In this document: positions 32,422 through 40,644 of the stretch, piece after piece
Numbering within the stretch: the stretch's first letter is position 1
Layout of the letters: the number at the start of each line of letters is the position of its first letter
NCBI RefSeq assembly: GCF_024714475.1
Contig: NZ_JAMZMI010000001.1
Span: 744,001-808,000, forward strand
DNA: 64,000 nt
Direction: 5' to 3'
Source: Marinoscillum sp. MHG1-6
GTDB taxonomy: Bacteria; Bacteroidota; Bacteroidia; Cytophagales; Cyclobacteriaceae
Notes under the pieces: model-generated
The model's input: the letters and a program-made list of their open reading frames with translations, nothing else
Told to the model about the DNA's origin: nothing
The model's database searches: none
Position numbers and translations under genes: made by a program

Positions 32422-33539
32422 GCTACTGGATGTTTGAGCTTGTCAATTAATTTCTGATATTCTTTGGTAATGACCTCAACAGCGAACTCTGTTTCTTCTA
32501 TTGTGCCGGAGTTGATACGAATACCCTGCGGAATGCCGAAAGTATCTACATGCCTTACAATCAACCCTCTGTTGAGACAACCTGAAGCAAATTCCTCGGC
32601 AAACTTCTCCGTTGGCATCAGCATGAGAATAAAATTGGTATGAGAGCGTACATATTCAATTCCCAGATCATCGAAACACTTGTAAAGGATGTTAAGTGAT
32701 TGCTTGTTGAGCTCGATGGTCTGTTTCAAAAAAGCCTCATCATCTAAAGCAGCAATCGCTGCTGCCTGGGCAAGGTTATTGGGTTCGAAAGGTAATTTAA
32801 CCTTATACAAAGCCTCAATCACGTGATCCGGCCCAACAGCAAATCCGACCCTCAAACCAGCGAGTCCATATACTTTGGAAAAAGTGCGGGTGACGACCAT
32901 GTTTGGATAGTCATAGGCCACTCCATTGGGATAACTCTCATTTTCTGAAGCATAAGCCGTGTAAGCCTCGTCAAGCACCACCATGATATGATTCGGGACC
33001 TGATCCATAAATGATTCAAAGGTTTTGCGATCGATCATCGTTCCCGTTGGGTTGTTTGGGTTTGCGATGTAGATCATCATGGTTTTTTCATTGATCGCTT
33101 TAAGGATACCATCGAGGTTGAAACCATGGTTATTCATTGGCACCTGAATAAGCTTTCGTCCCATTTTACGGATAGAAACGTACATGCCGATGAAGGTTCC
33201 TTCCGAAGTGATGATCTCGTCGTCTTCCGTGGTAAAAGCGCTGACGATATAAGCCAGTAAGGAATCAGTCCCATGGCCACAGATAATATGATTTGGTTGT
33301 ATACCATATTTTTTTGCTATGGCCTGAACCAAATTATAGGAGGACGGATCTGTATACCTGTGAAGACCGGTAAGTGATGAATTGATTGCCTTCATGGCCA
33401 TTGGACTTGGACCTAGAGGGTTTTCAGCGGAAGCTAATTTTACTATTCGGGTGAGGTTTTTTTCTCGAGCCAGCTGCTCAATGGATAGGCCGGCCTTGTA
33501 GGGCTTTAATTGTTGTATAAATGGAGGTATTTTGATCAT
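32418..33539 (-). CDS. HisC-like aminotransferase, probable tyrosine transaminase
   Basis: A 373-residue fold-type I PLP enzyme of the histidinol-phosphate/aromatic aminotransferase group. Motifs are KLASAENPLGPSPMAMKAIN, GHGTDSLLAYIVSAFTTEDD, IYIANPNNPTGTMID, VVLDEAYTAYA and the PLP-lysine segment TRTFSKVYGLAGLRVGFAVG. HisC-type enzymes often take aromatic amino acids. Here the gene lies between homogentisate dioxygenase and fumarylacetoacetase with four-base overlaps on each side, and no histidine genes are near. It most likely turns tyrosine into 4-hydroxyphenylpyruvate, filling the step between the hydroxylase and HPPD. That assignment rests on context; no gene symbol is given because hisC would mislead. 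Confidence 0.83.
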   Translation of the reverse strand: MIKIPPFIQQLKPYKAGLSIEQLAREKNLTRIVKLASAENPLGPSPMAMKAINSSLTGLHRYTDPSSYNLVQAIAKKYGIQPNHIICGHGTDSLLAYIVSAFTTEDDEIITSEGTFIGMYVSIRKMGRKLIQVPMNNHGFNLDGILKAINEKTMMIYIANPNNPTGTMIDRKTFESFMDQVPNHIMVVLDEAYTAYASENESYPNGVAYDYPNMVVTRTFSKVYGLAGLRVGFAVGPDHVIEALYKVKLPFEPNNLAQAAAIAALDDEAFLKQTIELNKQSLNILYKCFDDLGIEYVRSHTNFILMLMPTEKFAEEFASGCLNRGLIVRHVDTFGIPQGIRINSGTIEETEFAVEVITKEYQKLIDKLKHPVA

Positions 33540-34690
33540 AGCCAGGATTTCGCGTAATCTTTATCAATCGTTTTTTTCACTGCCAATGTTGGCTGTAGTG
33601 CCTCATAGGTGTCGATCATGACAGCATACTCCTCTGTTTTCCTTGCCCCAATGGAAGCCTCCGTTTTTCCCGGTTGGGGTCCGTGAGGCATGCCACCCGG
33701 ATGCAGCGTGATCGACCCTTCCTCCACACCTTTTCTTGACATAAAGTCGCCTTCGACGTAGTATAACACCTCATCGCTGTCAATGTTTGAATGAAAATAG
33801 GGTGCGGGCACAGCGGATTCATGAAAATCAAAAAGGCGCGGCACGAAATTGCAAACCACGAATGATCTGGTTTTATAAAGCAGATGAACCGGAGGAGGCA
33901 GGTGAATGCGGCCTACTTTGGGGTGATAATCCTTGATATTGAAGGTAAATGGGTAAAGGAATCCATCCCATCCTATCGCACCGAAGGGATGATGCGGTAC
34001 GATGTGTTCAAAGAACCGATCCTTCATCTTCACTACGATTCGAAAGTCTCCTGTACCTGTTTTGGGTTCTGTATATTCAGGAGGACGAAAATCACGCTCG
34101 CTATAAGGCGCATGTTCGGTCATTTGACCATATTCATTCTTATAATGATTGGGAATTTCAAATGCGGTGTCTGACTCGATAATTAACAATTTATTGTTTT
34201 TGAAATCATCGAATTTCAATTGATAGGTGGTAGCTCGAGGTACCACAATCTGGTCTCCTGGCCCAAAGGTATTTTTACCATATTGACTATAAAAGGCGCC
34301 TGTGCCATGATGTATAAACAAGTACTCGGCTCCACCACCATTTCGGTAAAAGTCATTGGTGTCTTCGGTGACCCTGGCACAAGAGATTTTACACGTATGA
34401 TTTTTCAGGAAAGTCTCACGGGCCGTAATGAAGTTGCCTTTTTTCTCGCTCTTATCGGTATAACAGTGATAATATAGCGCAGGAGCTTCTGGCCAGTCGT
34501 CCTCACGATGTCCGAGTTCCTTCACGGATTTTACCGCAGTCGGGAGAAAATGGTGATAGATCGTAGAATAAATTCCCGAAAAGCCTTTACTGGATACGAG
34601 CTCCTCACGATAGAGCGTCTTCCCATCCGGCTGATAGAAGGTCGTATGTTTTACCCTTGGAATCTCACCTACTTTATGATAAAATGGCAT
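33536..34690 (-). CDS. hmgA: Homogentisate 1,2-dioxygenase
   Basis: A 384-residue cupin-type iron dioxygenase that opens the ring of homogentisate to maleylacetoacetate. The sequence starts MPFYHKVGEIPRVKHTTF and has the family features NDFYRNGGGAEYLFIHHGTG, VVKMKDRFFEHIVPHHPFGA and GWDGFLYPFTFNI. The C-terminal active-site region is PAPYFHSNIDSDEVLYYVEG and then LHPGGMPHGPQPG, with His and Glu residues expected to bind iron. The length fits the shorter bacterial form. It lies directly after HPPD (17 bases), and its stop overlaps the aminotransferase start. Confidence 0.93.
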   Translation of the reverse strand: MPFYHKVGEIPRVKHTTFYQPDGKTLYREELVSSKGFSGIYSTIYHHFLPTAVKSVKELGHREDDWPEAPALYYHCYTDKSEKKGNFITARETFLKNHTCKISCARVTEDTNDFYRNGGGAEYLFIHHGTGAFYSQYGKNTFGPGDQIVVPRATTYQLKFDDFKNNKLLIIESDTAFEIPNHYKNEYGQMTEHAPYSERDFRPPEYTEPKTGTGDFRIVVKMKDRFFEHIVPHHPFGAIGWDGFLYPFTFNIKDYHPKVGRIHLPPPVHLLYKTRSFVVCNFVPRLFDFHESAVPAPYFHSNIDSDEVLYYVEGDFMSRKGVEEGSITLHPGGMPHGPQPGKTEASIGARKTEEYAVMIDTYEALQPTLAVKKTIDKDYAKSWL

Positions 34691-34707
34691 AGTCTCTCAG
34701 TTTGGGT

Positions 34708-35844
34708 TTAACATGGTGGCATCACTGCCTCCGGTTCTTTGTCCAGATTGCCCCGTAGTTTTTGGTCGAGTTCTATCGATTCAAATAGCGCCTGGAAGTT
34801 TCCTTTTCCAAAACCTTCGGCACCCTCTCGTTGTATAAATTCGAAGAAAAATGTAGGACGATCACCGATTGGTTTGGTGAAGAGTTGGAGCAAATATCCT
34901 GTAGACTCTTTATCACATAGTATTTTCAGCCGTTGCAGATCGCCAATATCCTCGGCTATCTGGATGTCTTCCCGTTCTCGGAGCATATCATAATAGGTGT
35001 CCGGCACATCCAGAAACTCTAATCCGTTTTTACGAAGTGCTTCCACGGTTTTGACAATATCGGTGGTTTGCAGAGCGATGTGCTGGACTCCGGAACCATG
35101 ATATTGCTCAATGTATTCCTCAATCTGTGACTTTTTTTCAGCCGCATAAGGTTCATTGATCGGGTTTTTAATCACCGAATCAGAAGAGCGAACAACCTTA
35201 GATAAAAGGGCCGAGTATTTCGTGCCGATGTCTCCTGGCTTGAAATCCACAAACGTCTCAAAGCTCATGGCTTTGTTAAAGTAGTCTGCCCACAGGTTCA
35301 TCTCATTTTCACGAACATTGCCCACGATATGATCAATTCCGATAATGCCGGTTTCTTCAGCTTCTATGTTGATATGTTGCCGAGGTTCACAATAACCAGG
35401 CATGAAGATGTAGTTGTAATGATCCCGATTGACGTAAACCAATTCTGTATCATCATAAAGTCTGATGGCAGCCTCCGTGACATAGCCATGCTTGTCTTCA
35501 ATGGCTTCAGGTTTTCTTACCATTACCGCGCCATGCTGTGTGGCGTATTTGAATGCGGCCTCCACGTTGTCCACCTCAACTGCCCACCGCTTAACCCCAT
35601 CGCCATGTGTATTGATGAAGCTGAGCACCTCAAAGCAGGAGGGTTGAACGGCCGAGGTGATGACAATTTTTAAATTGTTATTTTGAAGGTAGTAGGAGAC
35701 CCGATCACGTGTCCCTGTTTCCGGGCCAATGTAGCCTGTGATCTTCATGCCCATGGCTTTGGCATACCAATAGGCAGTCATTTTGGCTGACCCAACATAG
35801 AACTCAACAAAATCATAGCCTCTGATACCAAGTACATTTGACAT
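34708..35844 (-). CDS. hppD: 4-hydroxyphenylpyruvate dioxygenase
   Basis: A 378-residue two-domain vicinal-oxygen-chelate dioxygenase that converts 4-hydroxyphenylpyruvate to homogentisate. The N-terminal domain (RGYDFVEFYVGSAKMTAYWY) is followed by GIDHIVGNVRENEMNLWADY, which supplies the first iron His. The catalytic domain has GSGVQHIALQTTDIVKTVEA with the second His, and the C-terminal LLQLFTKPIGDRPTFFFEFI and QREGAEGFGKGNFQALFESI with the iron Glu and the gating helix. It lies 27 bases after the phenylalanine hydroxylase gene and ahead of hmgA, matching the reaction order. Confidence 0.94.
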   Translation of the reverse strand: MSNVLGIRGYDFVEFYVGSAKMTAYWYAKAMGMKITGYIGPETGTRDRVSYYLQNNNLKIVITSAVQPSCFEVLSFINTHGDGVKRWAVEVDNVEAAFKYATQHGAVMVRKPEAIEDKHGYVTEAAIRLYDDTELVYVNRDHYNYIFMPGYCEPRQHINIEAEETGIIGIDHIVGNVRENEMNLWADYFNKAMSFETFVDFKPGDIGTKYSALLSKVVRSSDSVIKNPINEPYAAEKKSQIEEYIEQYHGSGVQHIALQTTDIVKTVEALRKNGLEFLDVPDTYYDMLREREDIQIAEDIGDLQRLKILCDKESTGYLLQLFTKPIGDRPTFFFEFIQREGAEGFGKGNFQALFESIELDQKLRGNLDKEPEAVMPPC

Positions 35845-35871
35845 AATTCTTCATTTTAGGGTTAACGATGT

Positions 35872-37632
35872 TCATTTTTCTTGTAGCTGGGTTGGATGTA
35901 TAATGGCAACACCACTCTCAATGAGGTGTTTCTTTTGGGGTAATTTCTTTTTCAATTGATCTAAATAGGTTTCTACTTCCTCACGGAACATGAGGTCATT
36001 TTCACTGGCTTCCAAAAGCTCCAGAGGCAGCAACCAATCCTTGGGATGATCTTTTTTCAGCTTGTTAAGCACCTCATCCAGGTGGATGGATTTATGGTGC
36101 CCTTCCCGATAGTCACGCACCTGCTGATACAAGTGCTCTAATTCAATAGTTTTGTGTGACTTAGCGGCATGGATGGTCGTCTCTTCAGGTACATGGGCAT
36201 CCATTTCAAAGCTGTTGAGATCTGCAGGACCATTGAAAGCGGAGACTACTTTTTTACCAACAGCCATGTGAAAGACGCCCTGATCCGGGTGGAAAAGAAC
36301 TTCATCCTGATATTTCACTGTGCAGTTTCTAAAGCTGATAAGCATGATTTTTCCCTGCAGGTTTCGCATGCCCGTGATTACCTCACCGGACAAAGAAATT
36401 CCTCCTTCAAATTCCAGGTGCGCAGTATGCCCTTCATAAATATCATAGACCTTCAGGTCACGAGGACTCATATCTTCAATGGCCAGGTTGATCCCTTTGA
36501 GTTTGCCCATCGGCGAACAAAACCCGGCTTTATATTTATCCGGACTATGACCAATCAATTCTTTTTCACGATAAGCGAGCGATGTAGGTCCTGCGGTAGA
36601 AAAATAAATGGGCTTGCCCTCATGCTCAATAGTGCGCGTAAAGACACCTGAAATTTGCAATCCTGTACTCAGCTCTATAGAACCTAAGGAAGCCGAACCG
36701 ATCAGCTTTTCGATACCCTCAACACCTCCGGTTCGGATCACCAGGGTATTGGTAAATTCTTCGAGAACTTGACTTAAATGCGCAAAATCAGGAGTAACAA
36801 AGAGCTGGGGTTGTGGCTTGGTGATATCATAATCCTGATAGGCCGCTTCAATGGTCAAGGGCATTTTTTTCACCTTGTCAGTGAGGCACCAGGTACTCTC
36901 ACCGATGGAGGAGAGCAATCCGGCACCGTAAATCCTTGGATTTTCCAGGGTACCAATAAGGCCATATTCCACAGTCCACCAGTGCAATCTTCTAAGAAGG
37001 GTCATTTCGCTGGGTTCACCCATATTGGCAGACAAGTACGCTATTTTCTCTTCTGCCTGCTTAATCTCTTTTTTGGTAGTGCCAGTAGCTTCTTTGATAA
37101 TTGAAAGATGTCTAATGGCTTCATAGAGCTCGTAATCTTTTTTGTTAGAAATGGCCTTGGCCCCGATCTCACCAAAATGTCTTAAAAACTCGCTGTAGTC
37201 AGGATTGGCGATGATAGGTGCATGCCCGGCGGATTCATGAATGATATCAGGTGCAGGAGTATATTCTATATGTTCCATCTGTCTGATATCAGAGGCAATA
37301 ACCAGGACGTTGTAGGCCTGAAAGTCCATAAATGCTGCCGGTGGGATAAATCCATCTACCGCTATAGCCGCCCAGCCTATTTTTTTTAAGATGCGGTTCA
37401 TCCCATACATATTGGGGATGCGTTCCGTGGAGATTCCGGCAGCTTTTAATCCGTTTAGATAGGATTCATGAGCAACATCCTTGAGGTAATTCACATTTTT
37501 GCGCATGACGTAGCGCCAAACAGCCTGGTCGATGGCTGAATACTGGTCATAGTCCTGAGGTTTAATGAACTGTCGCAAGTGTGCGGGCAGTTTGTCTATA
37601 ACCGGGTTACCTATGTAAGACTTTGCAGTCAT
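35872..37632 (-). CDS. phhA: Aromatic amino acid (phenylalanine) hydroxylase, large form
   Basis: A 586-residue pterin-dependent hydroxylase, first gene of the operon. The catalytic domain covers about residues 20-330. It includes YSAIDQAVWRYVMRKN, the iron-binding DIIHESAGHAPIIANPDYSE (two His, about 136-141), RLHWWTVEYGLIG with the Glu ligand, and GAGLLSSIGE. A further 250 residues extend the protein beyond the usual 260-300 of proteobacterial PhhA. They are mostly beta strands (HLEFEGGISLSGEVITGMRN) then helices, and their role is unknown. The enzyme makes tyrosine from phenylalanine using tetrahydropterin and oxygen. No carbinolamine dehydratase gene is nearby. A clear promoter lies upstream. 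Confidence 0.9.
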   Translation of the reverse strand: MTAKSYIGNPVIDKLPAHLRQFIKPQDYDQYSAIDQAVWRYVMRKNVNYLKDVAHESYLNGLKAAGISTERIPNMYGMNRILKKIGWAAIAVDGFIPPAAFMDFQAYNVLVIASDIRQMEHIEYTPAPDIIHESAGHAPIIANPDYSEFLRHFGEIGAKAISNKKDYELYEAIRHLSIIKEATGTTKKEIKQAEEKIAYLSANMGEPSEMTLLRRLHWWTVEYGLIGTLENPRIYGAGLLSSIGESTWCLTDKVKKMPLTIEAAYQDYDITKPQPQLFVTPDFAHLSQVLEEFTNTLVIRTGGVEGIEKLIGSASLGSIELSTGLQISGVFTRTIEHEGKPIYFSTAGPTSLAYREKELIGHSPDKYKAGFCSPMGKLKGINLAIEDMSPRDLKVYDIYEGHTAHLEFEGGISLSGEVITGMRNLQGKIMLISFRNCTVKYQDEVLFHPDQGVFHMAVGKKVVSAFNGPADLNSFEMDAHVPEETTIHAAKSHKTIELEHLYQQVRDYREGHHKSIHLDEVLNKLKKDHPKDWLLPLELLEASENDLMFREEVETYLDQLKKKLPQKKHLIESGVAIIHPTQLQEK

Positions 37633-37652
37633 AAGGGGTGCATTAGGTACCT

Positions 37653-37683
37653 CAAATTTACCGAAAATGGCCTATTAAGCCAA
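37653..37683 (-). promoter_or_regulatory. Promoter of the phenylalanine/tyrosine operon: TTG-N20-TAAATTTG
   Basis: On the minus strand TTG (37681-37683) precedes TAAATTTG (37653-37660) by 20 bases, both in good agreement with the Bacteroidota consensus. The transcript would start near 37648, about 16 bases before the hydroxylase ATG. No other promoter was seen within the seven-gene run, so this probably drives all of it. Confidence 0.7.
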
Positions 37684-37829
37684 TTTTGGACATTTTGTGT
37701 GCTTCAAATTACATGAATGGAATCATGTATTATTTTAAACGTAATAGCCCGATGATTTGGTTGGAGGGATGGAGGAGGGGATAAATCCATCCGTAATTTC
37801 TCCGGGTCATGAATTATTAGCTAAAAGGG

Positions 37830-38267
37830 CTATTGTCGCGTGTAAACCTCAATATTTGTACAGCCATCATATTCGTCCTTGCCTAGATTAATATTTAACT
37901 CATCTTCATTGACGGAGTACTCCCAAGTAATCGTAATGGTATAATTATCTTGACTCACCGTAATGGTAAGCTGATTTCCTTTTGTTGAATAAGTACCAGA
38001 AAGTGTTTCACTTACTCCATTCCAGGTATCTATAATTTCAAAGATGCCTCCGGGTTTGAAAACATATTGGGTACAGTAGTTTTCATCACAGGTTTCTTCC
38101 CATATGTAGTCATCCGCACTATTGTCGCAATCTACGTAGGTATCCATTGTCCAGGCCCACGTTCCAAGTAGCGATCCTCCGCTATTTTCTCCGTCTTCGT
38201 CACAACAGGTCAGGAAAAGGCAGAAACAAAGCAGAATACCTAAGAATTTGATGGACGAGGATTTCAT
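37830..38267 (-). CDS. Lipocalin-like lipoprotein
   Basis: A 145-residue lipoprotein with lipidated Cys21 (CFCLFLTCC) followed by an acidic DEDGENSGG stretch, typical of exported outer-membrane lipoproteins. The rest looks like a lipocalin-type small beta barrel: LLGTWAWTMDTYVDCD opens with the usual LxGxW. YVFKPGGIFEII, LSGTYSTKGNQLTITVSQ and WEYSVNEDELNINLG give successive strands. Six further cysteines (DCDNS, TCDENYC, GCTN) may form disulfides. Such proteins are abundant in Bacteroidota and mostly uncharacterised. It stands alone. Confidence 0.75.
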   Translation of the reverse strand: MKSSSIKFLGILLCFCLFLTCCDEDGENSGGSLLGTWAWTMDTYVDCDNSADDYIWEETCDENYCTQYVFKPGGIFEIIDTWNGVSETLSGTYSTKGNQLTITVSQDNYTITITWEYSVNEDELNINLGKDEYDGCTNIEVYTRQ

Positions 38268-38370
38268 GCGATTAGAATTTGGTGAATCTTATTAAAGATA
38301 GTCAATTAATAGGTTACCGTTTGATTTGATTTTTGGATAGAGTCATCAGATATGTTCTGAGGTAGTTGGT

Positions 38371-38712
38371 TTAGTAAAATGCATCTTCGATATGCTCCAG
38401 TTCAGACTCCTTGATGGCAATGATGTCGAAGCGGATATCCTTTTTCCAGTTGATTCCATGGATGTATTCTTCAGCTGCATTTATGATATGTTGCTGCTGG
38501 TTTTCGGTTACAAAAGTTTCAGGTTCACCGAAGGCATTGTTCTTTCGCAGTTTCACTTCAAAGAACACCAATAGTTGATTTTTCCATAGTCCAATGATGT
38601 CTATTTCACCCCTTCCATGGCGGTAGTTTCGTTCCAGTATCTCGAAACCCTTTTCTTCAAGATGAGAAACCGCGCGATCTTCACCATATTTGCCGAGGAG
38701 TTGATTTTTCAT
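38371..38712 (-). CDS. yraN: YraN/UPF0102 family nuclease-like protein
   Basis: A 113-residue protein of the UPF0102 family, which has a restriction-endonuclease-like fold similar to Holliday-junction resolvases. The sequence has GKYGEDRAVSHLEEKGFEIL, the HGRGEIDIIG strand with active-site Asp, LLVFFEVKLRKNN with the E-x-K motif, and the helix QQHIINAAEEYI. These are the residues expected for nuclease activity. The role is unproven; related proteins are proposed to act in recombination or DNA uptake. It is divergent from lipB. Confidence 0.87.
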   Translation of the reverse strand: MKNQLLGKYGEDRAVSHLEEKGFEILERNYRHGRGEIDIIGLWKNQLLVFFEVKLRKNNAFGEPETFVTENQQQHIINAAEEYIHGINWKKDIRFDIIAIKESELEHIEDAFY

Positions 38713-38820
38713 GGTTTAAAAATATTATTTGTGGAAGATCATTTGCCGGATAGTCGGTAGAAATGTGAAGAACTTCTCCTCTCTTTCACATGTTTCAAGC
38801 ATGATGTAATCGTTCATAAG

Positions 38821-39525
38821 ATGAACAAAAGGACTCAATTCATACATTTAGGAACTAAAGATTATCAGGAAACCTGGGATTATCAGGAAGAAGTCTTTGC
38901 TCAGGTTGTAGAAAAGAAAATTGCCAATCGAAAGCTGGAAGAGAAGGATCGCATGCCGACAGAAAACTTTTTGATCTTTTGCTATCATCCTCATGTTTAT
39001 ACTTTAGGTAAAAGCGGTAAACCGGAGCATTTGCTTTTAGACGAAGAAGGACTGATTCAGAAATCTGCTTCTTATTATGAGATCAACCGGGGAGGTGATA
39101 TTACTTATCATGGCCCGGGTCAGATTGTAGGCTATCCTATATTGGATTTGGACAATTTTTTTACGGATATTCATAAGTACCTGAGGTATTTGGAAGAAGC
39201 GGTCATACTGACTTTAGATGATTTTGGAATCGAGGGTGGTAGAATAGATGGGTTAACCGGAGTTTGGATCGATTGGGAGGATCCGGAAAAGGCACGAAAA
39301 ATATGCGCTTTGGGTGTGAAGGCCAGTCGTTGGGTAACCATGCACGGATTTGCGCTCAACGTGAATGTGGATCTGGACTACTTCAACAATATTGTCCCGT
39401 GTGGCATTGATGACAAAGCGGTTACTTCTATGCAGAAGGAGTTGGGTCATGAACTGCCATTGAAGGATGTAGAAGAACGATTAAAACTGCATTTGAGTGA
39501 ATTATTTGAAATGGAGCTGATATGA
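38821..39525 (+). CDS. lipB: Octanoyltransferase
   Basis: A 234-residue LipB that moves octanoyl from acyl carrier protein onto lipoyl domains. Seen are FCYHPHVYTLGKSGKPEHLL, the signature NRGGDITYHGPGQIVGYPIL, GVWIDWEDPEKARKICALGV with the conserved Lys region, MHGFALNVNVDLDYF and IVPCGIDDKAVTS. In the last, Cys at about residue 194 is the acyl-carrying nucleophile. The length and motif order are normal. It begins a four-gene plus-strand run with an unknown protein, an exonuclease and RNase R; its stop overlaps the next ATG (ATGA). Confidence 0.95.
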   Translation: MNKRTQFIHLGTKDYQETWDYQEEVFAQVVEKKIANRKLEEKDRMPTENFLIFCYHPHVYTLGKSGKPEHLLLDEEGLIQKSASYYEINRGGDITYHGPGQIVGYPILDLDNFFTDIHKYLRYLEEAVILTLDDFGIEGGRIDGLTGVWIDWEDPEKARKICALGVKASRWVTMHGFALNVNVDLDYFNNIVPCGIDDKAVTSMQKELGHELPLKDVEERLKLHLSELFEMELI

Positions 39526-39911
39526 GAAAGGACATCAATTTCCCAAAGATCGAGGACGTCTTGGTGGCGATTGTGAAGGATGATGAAGGCTGGAAAGTAT
39601 ACTTGCTAAACCGAGGTGATAATAAACTCGAAACAGTGATGGTTACTTCAAAGGGCTATGGAAAGAAGGAGGGTAAAGACCAGAAAACCTCTACGCTTCG
39701 GCACATGATCCCTTACCTCGAGCCTGGCATGTACGCCCTCATTGAGCCTATTGATGATCAGGTTTTCCATTTGAACAATGAGTATTGGGTGAGTTTTTTC
39801 ATTGACGGACAGTTATTTGATAAAAAATATATTTTTGTTCCTGACAGTATAGTAACAGACAACCTCTCGTTTATTCCTGAACTGAAACTGGAGGGCGTAC
39901 TACATGAATGA
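39522..39911 (+). CDS. Conserved Bacteroidota protein of unknown function
   Basis: A 129-residue cytoplasmic protein. It looks like a compact beta domain: INFPKIEDVLVAIVKDD, GWKVYLLNRGDNKLETVMVT, SKGYGKKEGKDQKTSTLRHM, LEPGMYALIEPIDDQVFHLN and NEYWVSFFIDGQLFDKKYIF. I recall closely similar small proteins throughout Bacteroidota that databases label as a phenylalanyl-tRNA synthetase subunit. Nothing in this sequence resembles a synthetase, so I do not use that name. It overlaps lipB by four bases and the exonuclease gene by eight, so the three are translated together. Confidence 0.72.
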   Translation: MRKDINFPKIEDVLVAIVKDDEGWKVYLLNRGDNKLETVMVTSKGYGKKEGKDQKTSTLRHMIPYLEPGMYALIEPIDDQVFHLNNEYWVSFFIDGQLFDKKYIFVPDSIVTDNLSFIPELKLEGVLHE

Positions 39912-40638
39912 TATGGATCACCGTCTCAGTAACCTCTTGATCGTTGACATAGAGACCGTAGCACAGGATGAACATTTTTCCGGACTTCCGGAGGACCTTC
40001 AAAAACATTGGGAGTATAAATCTGGTTTCCTTAGAAATGGGGATGAATTATCTGCAGAGGAGCTTTTTGAGGCACGAGCAGGTATTTATGCAGAGTTCGG
40101 AAAGGTGATCGTGGTAGCTTTCGGGATTTATCATCAGATGGAAAATGGGGAGTTGGCCATAAGGGTCAAATCCTTTGCATCAAATGATGAAAAGGAGCTA
40201 TTGACGACGATTAAGGAATTTTTGGAGAAAAAATTTGATCCTGAGACCGTTCGACTTTGTGCGCACAATGGAAAGGAATTTGATTTTCCTTATTTGAGTA
40301 GAAGGATGTTGCTGAATGGATTGAAATTGCCATACGTGCTTGACAATTCGGGTAAAAAGCCATGGGAAGTAAATTTCCTCGACACCATGGAGATGTGGAA
40401 GTTTGGGGACCGCAAAAGTTATACTTCGCTAGATCTTTTGACTACCATTTTTGATATACCGTCCAGTAAGTCGGAATTGGATGGATCCAAGGTAAACTAT
40501 ACATATTACCATGAAACGGAAGGTTTAAAAAGAATTGAAAAATATTGTCAGGGAGATGTGATTGCCACCGCACAGCTTTATCTTAGGCTAAATTCCTTAC
40601 CGCTAGTAGATCCTAAAAACATAACAACAGTTACTTAA
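39904..40638 (+). CDS. PolB-like 3'-5' exonuclease (DEDDy)
   Basis: A 244-residue RNase H-fold exonuclease. Motif ExoI is LLIVDIETVAQDEHF with Asp and Glu. ExoII is LCAHNGKEFDFPYLSRRML with Asp. ExoIII is YCQGDVIATAQLYLRL, where Tyr and Asp spaced Y-x3-D mark the DEDDy type. These residues bind the two metal ions. The family resembles the proofreading domain of B-family polymerases and occurs as a stand-alone protein. Its substrate is not known. The placement before rnr and overlapping the upstream gene suggests a nucleic-acid turnover operon. Confidence 0.85.
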   Translation: MNDMDHRLSNLLIVDIETVAQDEHFSGLPEDLQKHWEYKSGFLRNGDELSAEELFEARAGIYAEFGKVIVVAFGIYHQMENGELAIRVKSFASNDEKELLTTIKEFLEKKFDPETVRLCAHNGKEFDFPYLSRRMLLNGLKLPYVLDNSGKKPWEVNFLDTMEMWKFGDRKSYTSLDLLTTIFDIPSSKSELDGSKVNYTYYHETEGLKRIEKYCQGDVIATAQLYLRLNSLPLVDPKNITTVT

Positions 40639-40644
40639 CTCTTC

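Noticed and set aside
32418-33539. Histidine biosynthesis role (hisC)
   Set aside because: The protein is HisC-like, but it is embedded by overlaps in a tyrosine catabolic operon with no histidine genes nearby.
36169-36651. 160-codon frame antisense to the phenylalanine hydroxylase extension
   Set aside because: Shadow frame; the hydroxylase frame carries the conserved protein.
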